From Armatimonadota bacterium (GTDB taxonomy: Bacteria > Armatimonadota > UBA5829), in the NCBI GenBank assembly GCA_023398345.1, contig JAEWSK010000283.1, positions 1 to 23,164 on the forward strand: a DNA stretch of 23,164 bases, given 5' to 3'. Position numbers and translations under genes: made by a program. The notes under the pieces are model-generated. The model was given only the letters and a program-made list of their open reading frames with translations, had not been told where the DNA came from and searched no databases. Shown piece by piece: positions 6,730 to 14,224 of the stretch; position 1 is the stretch's first letter, and each line of letters opens with the position of its first letter.

Positions 6730-8568
6730 ATGGCAACCCAACACCATCCCAGCTTGGCGGAAAAAGAGAAGCAAAAGAAAAATGTGACGCTCACCATCGA
6801 TGGCAAGACAGTGACAGTGCCCAAAAGCACAACTATTTTGCAGGCCGCGCGAAAAATTGAAATACATATTCCGCATATTTGTTACCACCCGCGACTGCAC
6901 ATGGAGGGGGCGTGTAGAGTATGCCTCGTCGAAGTCGAGGGCATGCGCAATCCTGTAACATCGTGCAGCTATCCCGTGGCGGATGGAATGGTCGTGCAGA
7001 CAAACACGCCAGAGATTCGCGAAATTCGCAAAACAATAGTCGAACTGCTTCTTGCCAATCACCCAATGGACTGTCAGACATGCGAGCGCGACGGCAACTG
7101 CGAACTGCAATATCTCGCCTACATCACCGGCACGCGCGAGCGGCCATACGAGGGTGAAAAGAAACATAACGATAAAGATTTCAGCTCGGTGTCTGTAATT
7201 CGCGACCCGGATAAGTGCATTCTCTGCGGGCGGTGCGTGCGCGTGTGCGCGGAAGTGCAGGGTGTGCAGGCGCTCGGCTACATCAATAGAGGCTTTAAGA
7301 CATTTGTCGGCCCGGCATATAACGGCCCGTTTGCCGATAGTGTTTGTATCACATGTGGACAGTGCATCAACGTCTGCCCGGTCGCGGCGTTTTTGGAGCA
7401 TGACTACACAAAAGACGTGATGGAAGCGCTTGCCGATCCACAAATGCATGTTATTGTGCAGACTGCGCCCAGCGTGCGCGCGTCCATCGGCGAAGGCTTC
7501 AATATCGCACCGGGTTTGCCGATGACGGGCCAGACCGTCGCTGCTCTTAAGCGACTTGGCTTCGATGAAGTCTTTGACACCCAGATGGGTGCGGACGTCA
7601 CCATTATGGAAGAAGGCTCGGAGTTTGTTAAGCGCCTCAATGGTGGCGGGCCGCTGCCGCTGATTACAAGCTGCTCGTCGGCGTGGATGAAATTTGCCGA
7701 ACAGTTTTATCCGGATCTTCTGCCAAACATATCAACGGCAAAGTCGCCCATGAGCATACTCGGCACTCTCATAAAGACATACTACGCCGAGAAAAAGGGC
7801 ATCGACCCGACCAAGATATTTAACGTTGGCGCGATGTGCTGCACTGCAAAGAAATTCGAGGCCGCTCGGCCCGAACAGCGCATTGAAGTTGACGGCAAGC
7901 TCATTGCGTCAGTTGACCGCGTCATCACCACGCGCGAGCTTGTGTGGATGATTAAAAACGCCGGGCTGGATTTTCGCAATTTGCCTCCAGAGGACTTTGA
8001 TCCGGTGCTGGGTATGTCGACAGGAGCGGGCGCAATATTTGGCGCCACCGGCGGTCTTGCTGAGGCGGTCTATCGGACGGCATATTATCTTATCACCGGC
8101 GAGACGCTGGCCGATGTAGTTGTCGAGCAAGTGCGCAGTGTCGCCGAAGGGGTCAAGACATGGACGGCACACATAGGCGATATGTCACTCAACATTGGCG
8201 TTGCGCATGGGCTTGGAAATGCACACAAGCTGCTTGAAATGGTTCGCGCCGGAGAGGGCAATTTTCATTTTATTGAAATAATGGGCTGCCCCGGCGGGTG
8301 CATAGGCGGCGGCGGTCAGCCATATGCTCGCGCAGGGGAGGGGATACCTCTCGACATCGAGAATTTGCGCAAGCGCGCGGAAGCGCTGAGGGCAATCGAC
8401 GCGGGTAAAACTCTAAAACGGTCGTATGAAAACCCCGACGTTGTGCGAGTTTATAAAGATTATCTCGGCGAACCCAACAGTGAGTTGGCGCACAAACTGC
8501 TGCATACGCACTACGAACCGCGCAAACCATTTGGCGTGTGGAACCCGGACGTAATGAGAACCGACTAG
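6730..8568 (+). CDS. hydA: Catalytic subunit of trimeric [FeFe] hydrogenase (HydA)
   Basis: A 612-residue H2-activating subunit. N-terminal clusters: [2Fe-2S] on C51, C62, C65 and C79; His-ligated [4Fe-4S] on H111, C115, C118 and C124; two [4Fe-4S] on C163-C173 and C206-C216. The H-cluster domain has three binding loops: L1 TSCSSAW (313-319), L2 MCCTAKKFE (369-377) and L3 MGCPGGCIGGGGQP (518-531). GAGAIFGATGG between L2 and L3 is typical. Compared with the canonical TSCCPxW, MPCxxKxxE and MACxxGCxxGGGxP, L1 lacks one of its two Cys and its Pro, L2 has Cys for Pro, and L3 has Gly for Ala. It has no C-terminal thioredoxin-like extension like that of Thermotoga maritima HydA. The start is ATG 6730, six bases after GAGGT. 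Maturases HydE, HydF and HydG are not in this window. Confidence 0.95.
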   Translation: MATQHHPSLAEKEKQKKNVTLTIDGKTVTVPKSTTILQAARKIEIHIPHICYHPRLHMEGACRVCLVEVEGMRNPVTSCSYPVADGMVVQTNTPEIREIRKTIVELLLANHPMDCQTCERDGNCELQYLAYITGTRERPYEGEKKHNDKDFSSVSVIRDPDKCILCGRCVRVCAEVQGVQALGYINRGFKTFVGPAYNGPFADSVCITCGQCINVCPVAAFLEHDYTKDVMEALADPQMHVIVQTAPSVRASIGEGFNIAPGLPMTGQTVAALKRLGFDEVFDTQMGADVTIMEEGSEFVKRLNGGGPLPLITSCSSAWMKFAEQFYPDLLPNISTAKSPMSILGTLIKTYYAEKKGIDPTKIFNVGAMCCTAKKFEAARPEQRIEVDGKLIASVDRVITTRELVWMIKNAGLDFRNLPPEDFDPVLGMSTGAGAIFGATGGLAEAVYRTAYYLITGETLADVVVEQVRSVAEGVKTWTAHIGDMSLNIGVAHGLGNAHKLLEMVRAGEGNFHFIEIMGCPGGCIGGGGQPYARAGEGIPLDIENLRKRAEALRAIDAGKTLKRSYENPDVVRVYKDYLGEPNSELAHKLLHTHYEPRKPFGVWNPDVMRTD

Positions 8569-8605
8569 CGATTGCAAAATGTAGACAGTGGGGAGCATAT
8601 AGCAA

Positions 8606-9088
8606 ATGGCATGCAATTGTGATAGAAAATTTGATGAACTGACTGAATTTATAAAGGGTGTGCATAACCCCGAGCATCCGCAGGGGGCACTGATTTCGAT
8701 ATTGCACTTTGCCCAGGAGAAATATGGCTACCTCAGCAAAGAGATAATGGACCATGTCTCATGCGAAACACGCATCCCGACGGCTGAGATATTTGGCGTA
8801 GCGACGTTTTATAGCTACTTCAGGCTCACTCCTCAAGGAAAGCACAAACTTACGGTGTGCATGGGGACTGCATGTTATATTCGCGGCGCGCCGAATCTAA
8901 TTGAGGCAATCGAAGGGCTGCTTGACATAAAGCCCGGCGAAACGACCTCCGATGGGCTTTTTACTCTCGATCAGACTCGCTGCATAGGAGCATGCGGCCT
9001 TGCGCCGGTGATGCTGGTGGACGATAAAGTCTACGCGCGCGTCGAGCCGCACCAAGTGAAAGCAATATTGGACGAGTGGCAGGAGTAA
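8606..9088 (+). CDS. hydC: NuoE-like [2Fe-2S] subunit of [FeFe] hydrogenase (HydC)
   Basis: A 160-residue NuoE-type thioredoxin-like ferredoxin that completes the HydABC trimer and sits next to the flavin subunit. All four ligands are present: C85-x4-C90 in VCMGTACYIRG and C126-x3-C130 in TRCIGACGLAPV. The N-terminal helical part (ISILHFAQEKYGYLS, EIFGVATFYSYF) is the standard NuoE bundle. The start is ATG 8606, ten bases after GGGAG and 37 bases behind hydA, so it belongs to the same operon. The gene order here (small ferredoxin, B, A, C) differs from the C-B-A order of many bacteria. An extra CNC near the N-terminus (C3, C5) is not part of the known cluster. Confidence 0.95.
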   Translation: MACNCDRKFDELTEFIKGVHNPEHPQGALISILHFAQEKYGYLSKEIMDHVSCETRIPTAEIFGVATFYSYFRLTPQGKHKLTVCMGTACYIRGAPNLIEAIEGLLDIKPGETTSDGLFTLDQTRCIGACGLAPVMLVDDKVYARVEPHQVKAILDEWQE

Positions 9089-9127
9089 AAAAAGCAAGTC
9101 ACCTCCAATATTTAGTATGCGCATGCT

Positions 9128-10372
9128 TTAGCCGAAACCCAGCGCCTGGCCGACCAGCCATCCCAGTGTCATCGCGATAAGCAATATGACCATTGCCCAC
9201 ACGCAGATGTTGTAAATGCGGGAGTTGGTATATCTGTCCATCACGTCCTTGCGGTTGATGAGCTTTAACATAAAAATTAAGATGACCGGCAGCAAAATGC
9301 CATTGACAGCCTGCGCCCGTATCATAAGCGCAATAAGATGTTTGCCGGTAAGCATTACTATCCCGGCTCCAAAGATGATGCAAAAGCTGTAAATGCTGTA
9401 AAAAATCGGAGCTTCGCGGAACTTGCGTGATATGCCGATTTCCCAGCCGAACGCTTCGCTGTATGTATATGCAGTCGATAGCGGCAAAACCGCAGCCGCC
9501 AGCAGTGAAGCGCTGAATAATCCGACGGAAAATAGCGCTTTTGCGTAACCGTGGGCAACCGGCTGAAGCGCAGCGGCAGCTTGAATCGGATCGCTGATGT
9601 GAACTCCGTTTGGAGCGCTCCATATGACGGTTCCGGCCGACACTACTATAAAAAACGAAATTACATCAGTAAGAAAAGACCCAATGTATACATCCCATTT
9701 TTGATAGCGGTAGTTTTCTATGCGCACGCCCTTGTCGACTACGGTCGCCTGCAGGAAAAACTGCATCCACGGCGTGATCGTCGTGCCGATGACGGCAATT
9801 GCCAAAAACATAAAGTCCGGGTCGGTATGAAAAGTCGGTGAGTATGCATCATGGAGCACAGTGCTCCAGTTGGGATTCGAGAGCATGCCTGATATGATAT
9901 AAGTCACATAGGTCATTGAGAGAATTAAAAACACTCGCTCTACTAACTTGAACGAGCCTTTTACGACCAGCAACCATATGACGATAGCTGCGACGGGGAT
10001 TGTAATAAATCGAGAGACGCCGAATATTTCCAAGCTCGCGGCGAGGCCCGCGAATTCAGCTACAGTGGTGGCAAGGTTGGCAACTAGAAGCGTGCCCAGC
10101 GCGAACATCGTCCATTTGACGCCGAAGTTCTCGCGGATAAGCTCCCCGAGCCCCTTCTGCGTTACGGTTCCCATTCGCGCGGACATCTCTTGGATCATTG
10201 CAAGCGCAAAGGTGATAAGCACCAACACCCATAGAAGGTCGTAGCGATACTTTGCCCCGGCTTGGATGTACGTGACAATTCCGCCTGCGTCGTTGTCCGC
10301 CGCAGACGTGATTATACCCGGCCCAATAAGAGCCAGGATCATAAGCGGCCGATAGCGTCGAAGCCGCTTCAT
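9128..10372 (-). CDS. Nramp-superfamily divalent metal transporter, NRMT-like (possible Mg2+ specificity)
   Basis: A 414-residue polytopic protein with about 11 membrane helices and the Nramp fold (GPGIITSAADNDAGG in TM1, AEFAGLAASLEIFGVS, TTITPWMQFFLQ in TM6). In classical Mn2+/Fe2+ Nramps the metal is held by TM1 DPGN and TM6 MPH. Here a gapless alignment gives DAGG (D28, G31) and TPW, so the Asn, the sulphur ligand Met and the His are missing, and an extra acid (D26) appears. Loss of the soft Met ligand is the hallmark of the NRAMP-related Mg2+ transporters. I infer Mg2+ or another hard divalent ion, not proven. The start is ATG 10372 with GGGAGGGG just upstream. It follows the MgtE-N/CBS gene after 118 bases on the same strand. 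It is convergent with hydC, 39 bases apart, with no clear terminator between them. Confidence 0.88.
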   Translation of the reverse strand: MKRLRRYRPLMILALIGPGIITSAADNDAGGIVTYIQAGAKYRYDLLWVLVLITFALAMIQEMSARMGTVTQKGLGELIRENFGVKWTMFALGTLLVANLATTVAEFAGLAASLEIFGVSRFITIPVAAIVIWLLVVKGSFKLVERVFLILSMTYVTYIISGMLSNPNWSTVLHDAYSPTFHTDPDFMFLAIAVIGTTITPWMQFFLQATVVDKGVRIENYRYQKWDVYIGSFLTDVISFFIVVSAGTVIWSAPNGVHISDPIQAAAALQPVAHGYAKALFSVGLFSASLLAAAVLPLSTAYTYSEAFGWEIGISRKFREAPIFYSIYSFCIIFGAGIVMLTGKHLIALMIRAQAVNGILLPVILIFMLKLINRKDVMDRYTNSRIYNICVWAMVILLIAMTLGWLVGQALGFG

Positions 10373-10490
10373 ATCGCCCCTCCCTTCGTAGAAGTTGCAA
10401 GTTCACGACACCTCGGCGCAAAGAGCAATCCGAAGTACCGTGGCAATGTTGGTGTTCTAAATTAGGACCTTCGTCAGCGTCCACTGTCCA

Positions 10491-11747
10491 TTATCTCCAT
10501 AACTTTGGCACGCGCCTTCTCCAGCCTTCGGGCAGGATTTCTTCCAGCGCGTCGTCTACAGTAATAATGCCTTGCAGCCGGTTTTCATCGTCCACTACCG
10601 GCAGCGCAAGTAAATTATAGTCGCTCAATGTCTGCGCAATTTCTTCTATGGCCGCATCGGGGTGCACATGCACCACTTTGCTTTCCATAAACTCTTCGAC
10701 AGGCGTGTCCGGCTTGGCGACAATAAGCTCGCGCAGCGATATCACTCCCACCAAATGTTCGGACGGATCGACTACATATAAATAATATATCGTTTCAGCA
10801 GAAGGTTCCAGTTCTCGTATTTTATCAATCGTCTGCTGAGCGGTAACATCTCTGGATATGGACACGTATTCGGTGGTCATCAGGCCGCCGGCAGTATTGT
10901 CTTCATATTCCAGAAGCTCTTTTACGTCTTCGGCTTCCTCAGGCTCCATCTCTTCGAGAATGTCCTCGCGCTTTTCAGCGCTTACGTCACCGAGCACGTC
11001 CGCGGCTTCGTCGGGCTCCATCTCTTCGAGAATGTCCGCCGCAAGCTCGTCTTCGAGGTTTTCGACAATCGATGCCTGCACTTCAGGATGGGCCTCAGTG
11101 AGCACCTCTGCGGCCGTCTCGACGTCGAGCGACTCAATTACGTCAGTTCGCTGGTCGGGATCGAGTTCATTTACAATTCGCGCTATGTCAGATGGGTGCA
11201 GCGCACTGAGCCTTGCCGATGAAACTTTTAATTTTATCCGACCGACACCGCGCTCGAATGCCTCAACGTCATGCCATGCTATTACTTTTGAACTCGGCTT
11301 GACCTTAATAATTCGGGCCAGTTTGTCTGATACATGCATCAGCCCCATTCTGCGCACCAACCCGCGCATTCCAGTATCGACCCCTACAAGATACAGTCTG
11401 CCACCGGACGGCTCTATGCGAACATCGTTGACGCGCACGACTCGATAGTCGTGAACATCGACGATCTGCTTATCTAAAACATTGGTCTTGAGCAGCAAGT
11501 CTTCGTCACTTATGCGATAGTTGCGAACTTCGCTTATCGGCACGGCAAGCGAAAACCACTCGGTCTCGACATCGTAATCAAACAAGTCCCACGCGATATT
11601 GCGCACTTCGTGTCTATTTATGCGCACGACAACAGCCGAAATCACGGGCAAATGCGGCCCGGGTGATGCGACTAAGTCCTCGAGCTTTCCCAGCTTTACA
11701 CCGTTCGAGTCCTTTATAAGTTGTCCGAGCACAAATGATAGATACAT
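10491..11747 (-). CDS. PRC-barrel, MgtE N-domain and CBS-pair protein without a channel domain
   Basis: A 418-residue soluble acidic protein. Order: two PRC-barrel-like units (1-60 and 85-140), an MgtE intracellular N domain of helical repeats (about 175-275), the linker ending in EDNTAGGLMTTEYV as in MgtE, and two CBS motifs (about 285-340 and 345-400) ending in DDALEEI. In true MgtE a five-helix Mg2+ channel follows the CBS pair and the cytosolic part closes it when Mg2+ is bound. Here the protein ends after the CBS pair, and the next gene is an Nramp-type transporter. I infer a detached Mg2+ sensor that gates that transporter. The start at 11747 is chosen because a TTGACA promoter ends just upstream. 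A longer open frame to 12050 would overlap the divergent gene and contain that promoter. Confidence 0.88.
   Translation of the reverse strand: MYLSFVLGQLIKDSNGVKLGKLEDLVASPGPHLPVISAVVVRINRHEVRNIAWDLFDYDVETEWFSLAVPISEVRNYRISDEDLLLKTNVLDKQIVDVHDYRVVRVNDVRIEPSGGRLYLVGVDTGMRGLVRRMGLMHVSDKLARIIKVKPSSKVIAWHDVEAFERGVGRIKLKVSSARLSALHPSDIARIVNELDPDQRTDVIESLDVETAAEVLTEAHPEVQASIVENLEDELAADILEEMEPDEAADVLGDVSAEKREDILEEMEPEEAEDVKELLEYEDNTAGGLMTTEYVSISRDVTAQQTIDKIRELEPSAETIYYLYVVDPSEHLVGVISLRELIVAKPDTPVEEFMESKVVHVHPDAAIEEIAQTLSDYNLLALPVVDDENRLQGIITVDDALEEILPEGWRRRVPKLWR
10942..11037 (-). repeat. In-frame 24-residue repeat inside the MgtE N domain
   Basis: The 24 bases at 10942-10965 recur exactly at 11014-11037, a spacing of 72 bases or 24 codons. 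They encode the recurring ILEEMEP in ILEEMEPDEAADVL and ILEEMEPEEAEDVK. This is the helical-repeat period of the MgtE N domain, conserved here even at DNA level, which suggests recent internal duplication or conversion. Confidence 0.6.
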
Positions 11748-11906
11748 AAATATGTCCCCAAAGACTTGGTATACTTTACCTCCGTGAGAAGCTAATGTCA
11801 ACGGATTCTTAGGCCACAGCGGGGTAAAGGAACTGCGCCGCTTGTGAGAATTTGACGGCAAAACTCTCAAAATGTCCGCCTGTTTGAAGTCATTCAATGT
11901 TGGGGT
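11748..11906. other. Divergent intergenic region between sensor and glycosyltransferase genes
   Basis: The 159 bases hold the minus-strand promoter of the MgtE-N/CBS gene (annotated separately). They also hold an imperfect hairpin, CACAGCGG (11815-11822) with CCGCTTGTG (11838-11846), which has one bulged base. For the plus-strand gene I find TTGACG around 11860 but no matching -10 box. No known Mg2+ riboswitch fold is recognisable, and the minus-strand leader after the promoter is only about 19 bases, too short for one. Confidence 0.4.
11773..11801 (-). promoter_or_regulatory. Sigma70-type promoter of the MgtE-N/CBS and Nramp operon
   Basis: On the minus strand a perfect TTGACA (11801-11796) and TAAAGT (11778-11773) are 17 bases apart. 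The start point would be near 11766, about 19 bases before the ATG at 11747. The GGAGG at 11783-11779 lies inside the spacer and so cannot act as a ribosome-binding site. GGGGA close to the ATG is the likely one. Confidence 0.6.
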
Positions 11907-14030
11907 ATGCATCAGCAAATGACTGCTAAGCTTACACGAATCCGCAATTTGCTTATATGCCTGGCGCTGATCGGGCTGACACTTGCCGTCTACGGGCAAG
12001 TATGGCGCTTTGGACTTGCCGGTATAGATGACGACACTTATATCACGCACAATCCCTATGTGCAGATCGGCCTTACGCGCGACACGGCAAAATGGGCGTT
12101 TACGTCATTTTACGACGGCAATTGGATTCCAACTGTGTGGTTGTCGCTTATGTGCGATACAAATATAACGCGCTATCTGGCCGGCTGCGGAATTAGTTTT
12201 GGCCAAGAGAGCGCAGGCGTATATCATATTTCCAATGTTTTAGGACATGCAATAAGCTCGATAATTTTATTTTTAATATTTCTGAAGATGACAGGCTCGA
12301 CTTATCGCAGCGCATTTGTGGCTGCAATATTTGCCGTGCATCCGCTGCATGTGGAATCAGTCGCATGGGTCACTGAGCGCAAAGACACACTGAGCGCCGT
12401 ATTTTGGATGCTGACAATGCTGGCCTACGTGAACTATACAAAGCGGCCGTCGGTTGCCCGCTATTTAATTATAGTGCTCTGTTTTTCTATTGGCCTGATG
12501 ACAAAATCAATGCTTGTTACCTTACCTGTAATGCTATTGATTTTAGACTACTGGCCCTTGAGACGATACGCGTTTGGTAAGGGCATTGGCCCAGTGCGGA
12601 GCACATGGCCTCTTTTACGAGAGAAAATTCCATTGTTTGCTCTTTCCGGCGCATCGGCTGTAGTGGCATATGTCGCTCAATCTCATGCAGGATACGTAAT
12701 GCCGTATGAGGCGTTTGAGCCCGGAGTTCGACTGGCAAACGCATTTGTATCGTACGCAAAGTATATTTGGCTGACAATATTTCCAAATAATTTGTCGGTA
12801 TGTTATCCGCACCCGGCTCGATTGCTTCCCGAATGGCTAGTGTTATTTAGTGCAGCGCTAATGCTCGCCGTATCGGCCATTGCGATAAAATGTGCCCGCC
12901 GAGCGCCGTATATTTTTGTTGGATGGTGCTGGTTTGCAATTACGCTTTTGCCGGTGATTGGGCTGGTGCAGTTGGGCGATCAGGCGATGGCTGACCGATA
13001 CGCCTATATCCCGATGATAGGTCTCTTAATAATTTCCGCATGGGCGGTTCCCAACATCGATATTGCAAACATGCGTCGCGCGGCGGTCGCCGCATGCGCC
13101 ATTGTTGCAGCGCTGAGCGTTGCGGCTTATGTCCAGACGAGTTATTGGCGCGACGCCGAAACGCTCTGCCGCCATGTTATACGCGTCAACCCGCACAGTC
13201 GCATGGGCTACGGCGGGCTCGGCTCGGCGCTGGCGGCCAAGGGCAAGCAAAAAGCGGCCATAGAATGCTTTCAAAAGGCCATCAAGATTAACCCAAAGGA
13301 TATCGCATCTTGCATCAATCTCGGAAATAGTTATGCGATTACAGGCAAGCTCGATGAGTCCGTAAAGTGCTATAGCCAGGCGCTGGCGCTCAATTGCAAT
13401 GATCCGGGGGCACGATACAATTTCGCAAGAGTGCTGCTCATTCAAGGAAAACTAACAGATGCAGCCCATCAATTGTCGAGGGCGCTAAAAGCACAGCCGT
13501 CATCTGTGGAAGCGCACGTCACGCTTGCGAATATTTCGATGCTGCAGGATAAGACCAACGATGCAATCGAGCACTATTCCAAAGCAGCCAAGCTCGCACC
13601 GCTTAACGCCGACATTCAATTTCGGCTCGCCGGGGCATTTGAACAAAGTGGACGTATTGGCAGTGCAATAAAAAGCTATCGGGAGGCTGTCCGACTCGAC
13701 CCGAGACGCTGGGATGCCGCAAACAATCTCGCATGGATTCTCGCTACACAGCGTCATTGCAAATACTTTAATGCTCGCGAGGCGATTCGCATTGCCGAGC
13801 GCTCATCCCGTCGGATCGGCAATGCTCAATTCGAACTTCTCGACACACTTTCTGTCGCCTATGCCGCCGCCGGACAATACGACCAAGCCATCAAATGGGC
13901 AAAACGCGGAAGGGAGTCGGCAAAAAGCGCCAATCAGGCATCGGTTGCAAGGGATATAAGTGCAAGGCTTCGTCAGTATGAGTCCCGCCGCGCCAAGGAC
14001 ACAAGTCCCACCACAAAGCTCGATTACTAA
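11907..14030 (+). CDS. TMTC-like GT-C membrane glycosyltransferase with C-terminal TPR repeats
   Basis: A 707-residue protein. Residues 1-415 form about ten membrane helices with GT-C features: the acidic loop after TM1 (GIDDDTYI, D41-D43), HPLHVESVAWVTERKDTLS, and the QLGDQAMADRYAYIPMIG block typical of the bacterial proteins related to O-mannosyltransferase TMTC. Residues about 430-690 hold roughly six TPR units (for example YGGLGSALAAKGKQKAAIEC). The expected role is transfer of a sugar from a lipid carrier to protein or glycan on the outer face of the membrane; donor and acceptor are unknown. The start could be ATG 11907 or ATG 11919; neither has a strong ribosome-binding site. It is divergent from the MgtE-N/CBS gene. 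It is followed by a gap with hairpins, so it is probably a separate unit from the hopanoid operon. Confidence 0.88.
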   Translation: MHQQMTAKLTRIRNLLICLALIGLTLAVYGQVWRFGLAGIDDDTYITHNPYVQIGLTRDTAKWAFTSFYDGNWIPTVWLSLMCDTNITRYLAGCGISFGQESAGVYHISNVLGHAISSIILFLIFLKMTGSTYRSAFVAAIFAVHPLHVESVAWVTERKDTLSAVFWMLTMLAYVNYTKRPSVARYLIIVLCFSIGLMTKSMLVTLPVMLLILDYWPLRRYAFGKGIGPVRSTWPLLREKIPLFALSGASAVVAYVAQSHAGYVMPYEAFEPGVRLANAFVSYAKYIWLTIFPNNLSVCYPHPARLLPEWLVLFSAALMLAVSAIAIKCARRAPYIFVGWCWFAITLLPVIGLVQLGDQAMADRYAYIPMIGLLIISAWAVPNIDIANMRRAAVAACAIVAALSVAAYVQTSYWRDAETLCRHVIRVNPHSRMGYGGLGSALAAKGKQKAAIECFQKAIKINPKDIASCINLGNSYAITGKLDESVKCYSQALALNCNDPGARYNFARVLLIQGKLTDAAHQLSRALKAQPSSVEAHVTLANISMLQDKTNDAIEHYSKAAKLAPLNADIQFRLAGAFEQSGRIGSAIKSYREAVRLDPRRWDAANNLAWILATQRHCKYFNAREAIRIAERSSRRIGNAQFELLDTLSVAYAAAGQYDQAIKWAKRGRESAKSANQASVARDISARLRQYESRRAKDTSPTTKLDY

Positions 14031-14036
14031 AAGCCG

Positions 14037-14105
14037 ACCTGGCAAGCCGGGTGGGATAGGGATGCGAGCGTCCTCAATTAGCCCCGGTTGCCATCAGTAG
14101 CAACC
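14037..14105 (+). other. Row of stem-loops after the TPR glycosyltransferase
   Basis: ACCTGG (14037-14042) pairs with CCGGGT (14047-14052) around a CAAG tetraloop, with one G-T pair. GGTTGC (14086-14091) pairs perfectly with GCAACC (14100-14105) around eight bases. Between them lies GGATGCGAGCGTCC, also partly self-complementary. No T-run follows, so these are not classic terminators. They could stabilise the upstream mRNA or form the leader of the operon that starts at 14225. I do not recognise a known riboswitch class. Confidence 0.4.
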
Positions 14106-14224
14106 ATTCACCTTATTCCCCTAACAAACAACCATAACGCCTTAGCAGTGAAAACAAAATTTTTCAAAGTGGGTAAAAGGCCCTACAGCGAAAAAAACAG
14201 CGGCAACACAATGTGGGCAAAGAT
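14106..14224 (+). other. Leader region upstream of the PIG-L/hopanoid operon
   Basis: No gene is visible. TGAAAA (14149-14154) and TTTTCA (14161-14166) form an A/T-rich inverted repeat with a six-base spacer that could be an operator. I cannot identify a convincing -35/-10 pair. A promoter for the six-gene run should lie here or in the stem-loop stretch just before it. Confidence 0.3.

Noticed and set aside
9089..9127. Bidirectional terminator between hydC and the Nramp gene
   Set aside because: Only 39 bases, with an A-run after hydC but no stem. No terminator structure can be supported.
10858..11448. Ser/Thr-rich 196-codon frame on the plus strand
   Set aside because: It is the mirror of the acidic repeat region of the MgtE-N/CBS gene. 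Its low-complexity composition follows from that.
11748..11906. Mg2+ riboswitch ahead of the Mg2+-related operon
   Set aside because: The predicted transcript leader is only about 19 bases, and no M-box-like fold is recognisable in the region.
11748..12050. Longer N-terminus for the MgtE-N/CBS protein
   Set aside because: It would overlap the divergent glycosyltransferase start and contain the TTGACA promoter. The extra residues do not look like any domain.
6617..14038. The 9-base word AAAGCCGAC occurs after both hydB (6617-6625) and the TPR glycosyltransferase (14030-14038), near hairpins
   Set aside because: The word is short, the hairpins use it differently (loop versus partly stem), and the surrounding bases do not match. 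It is probably chance.
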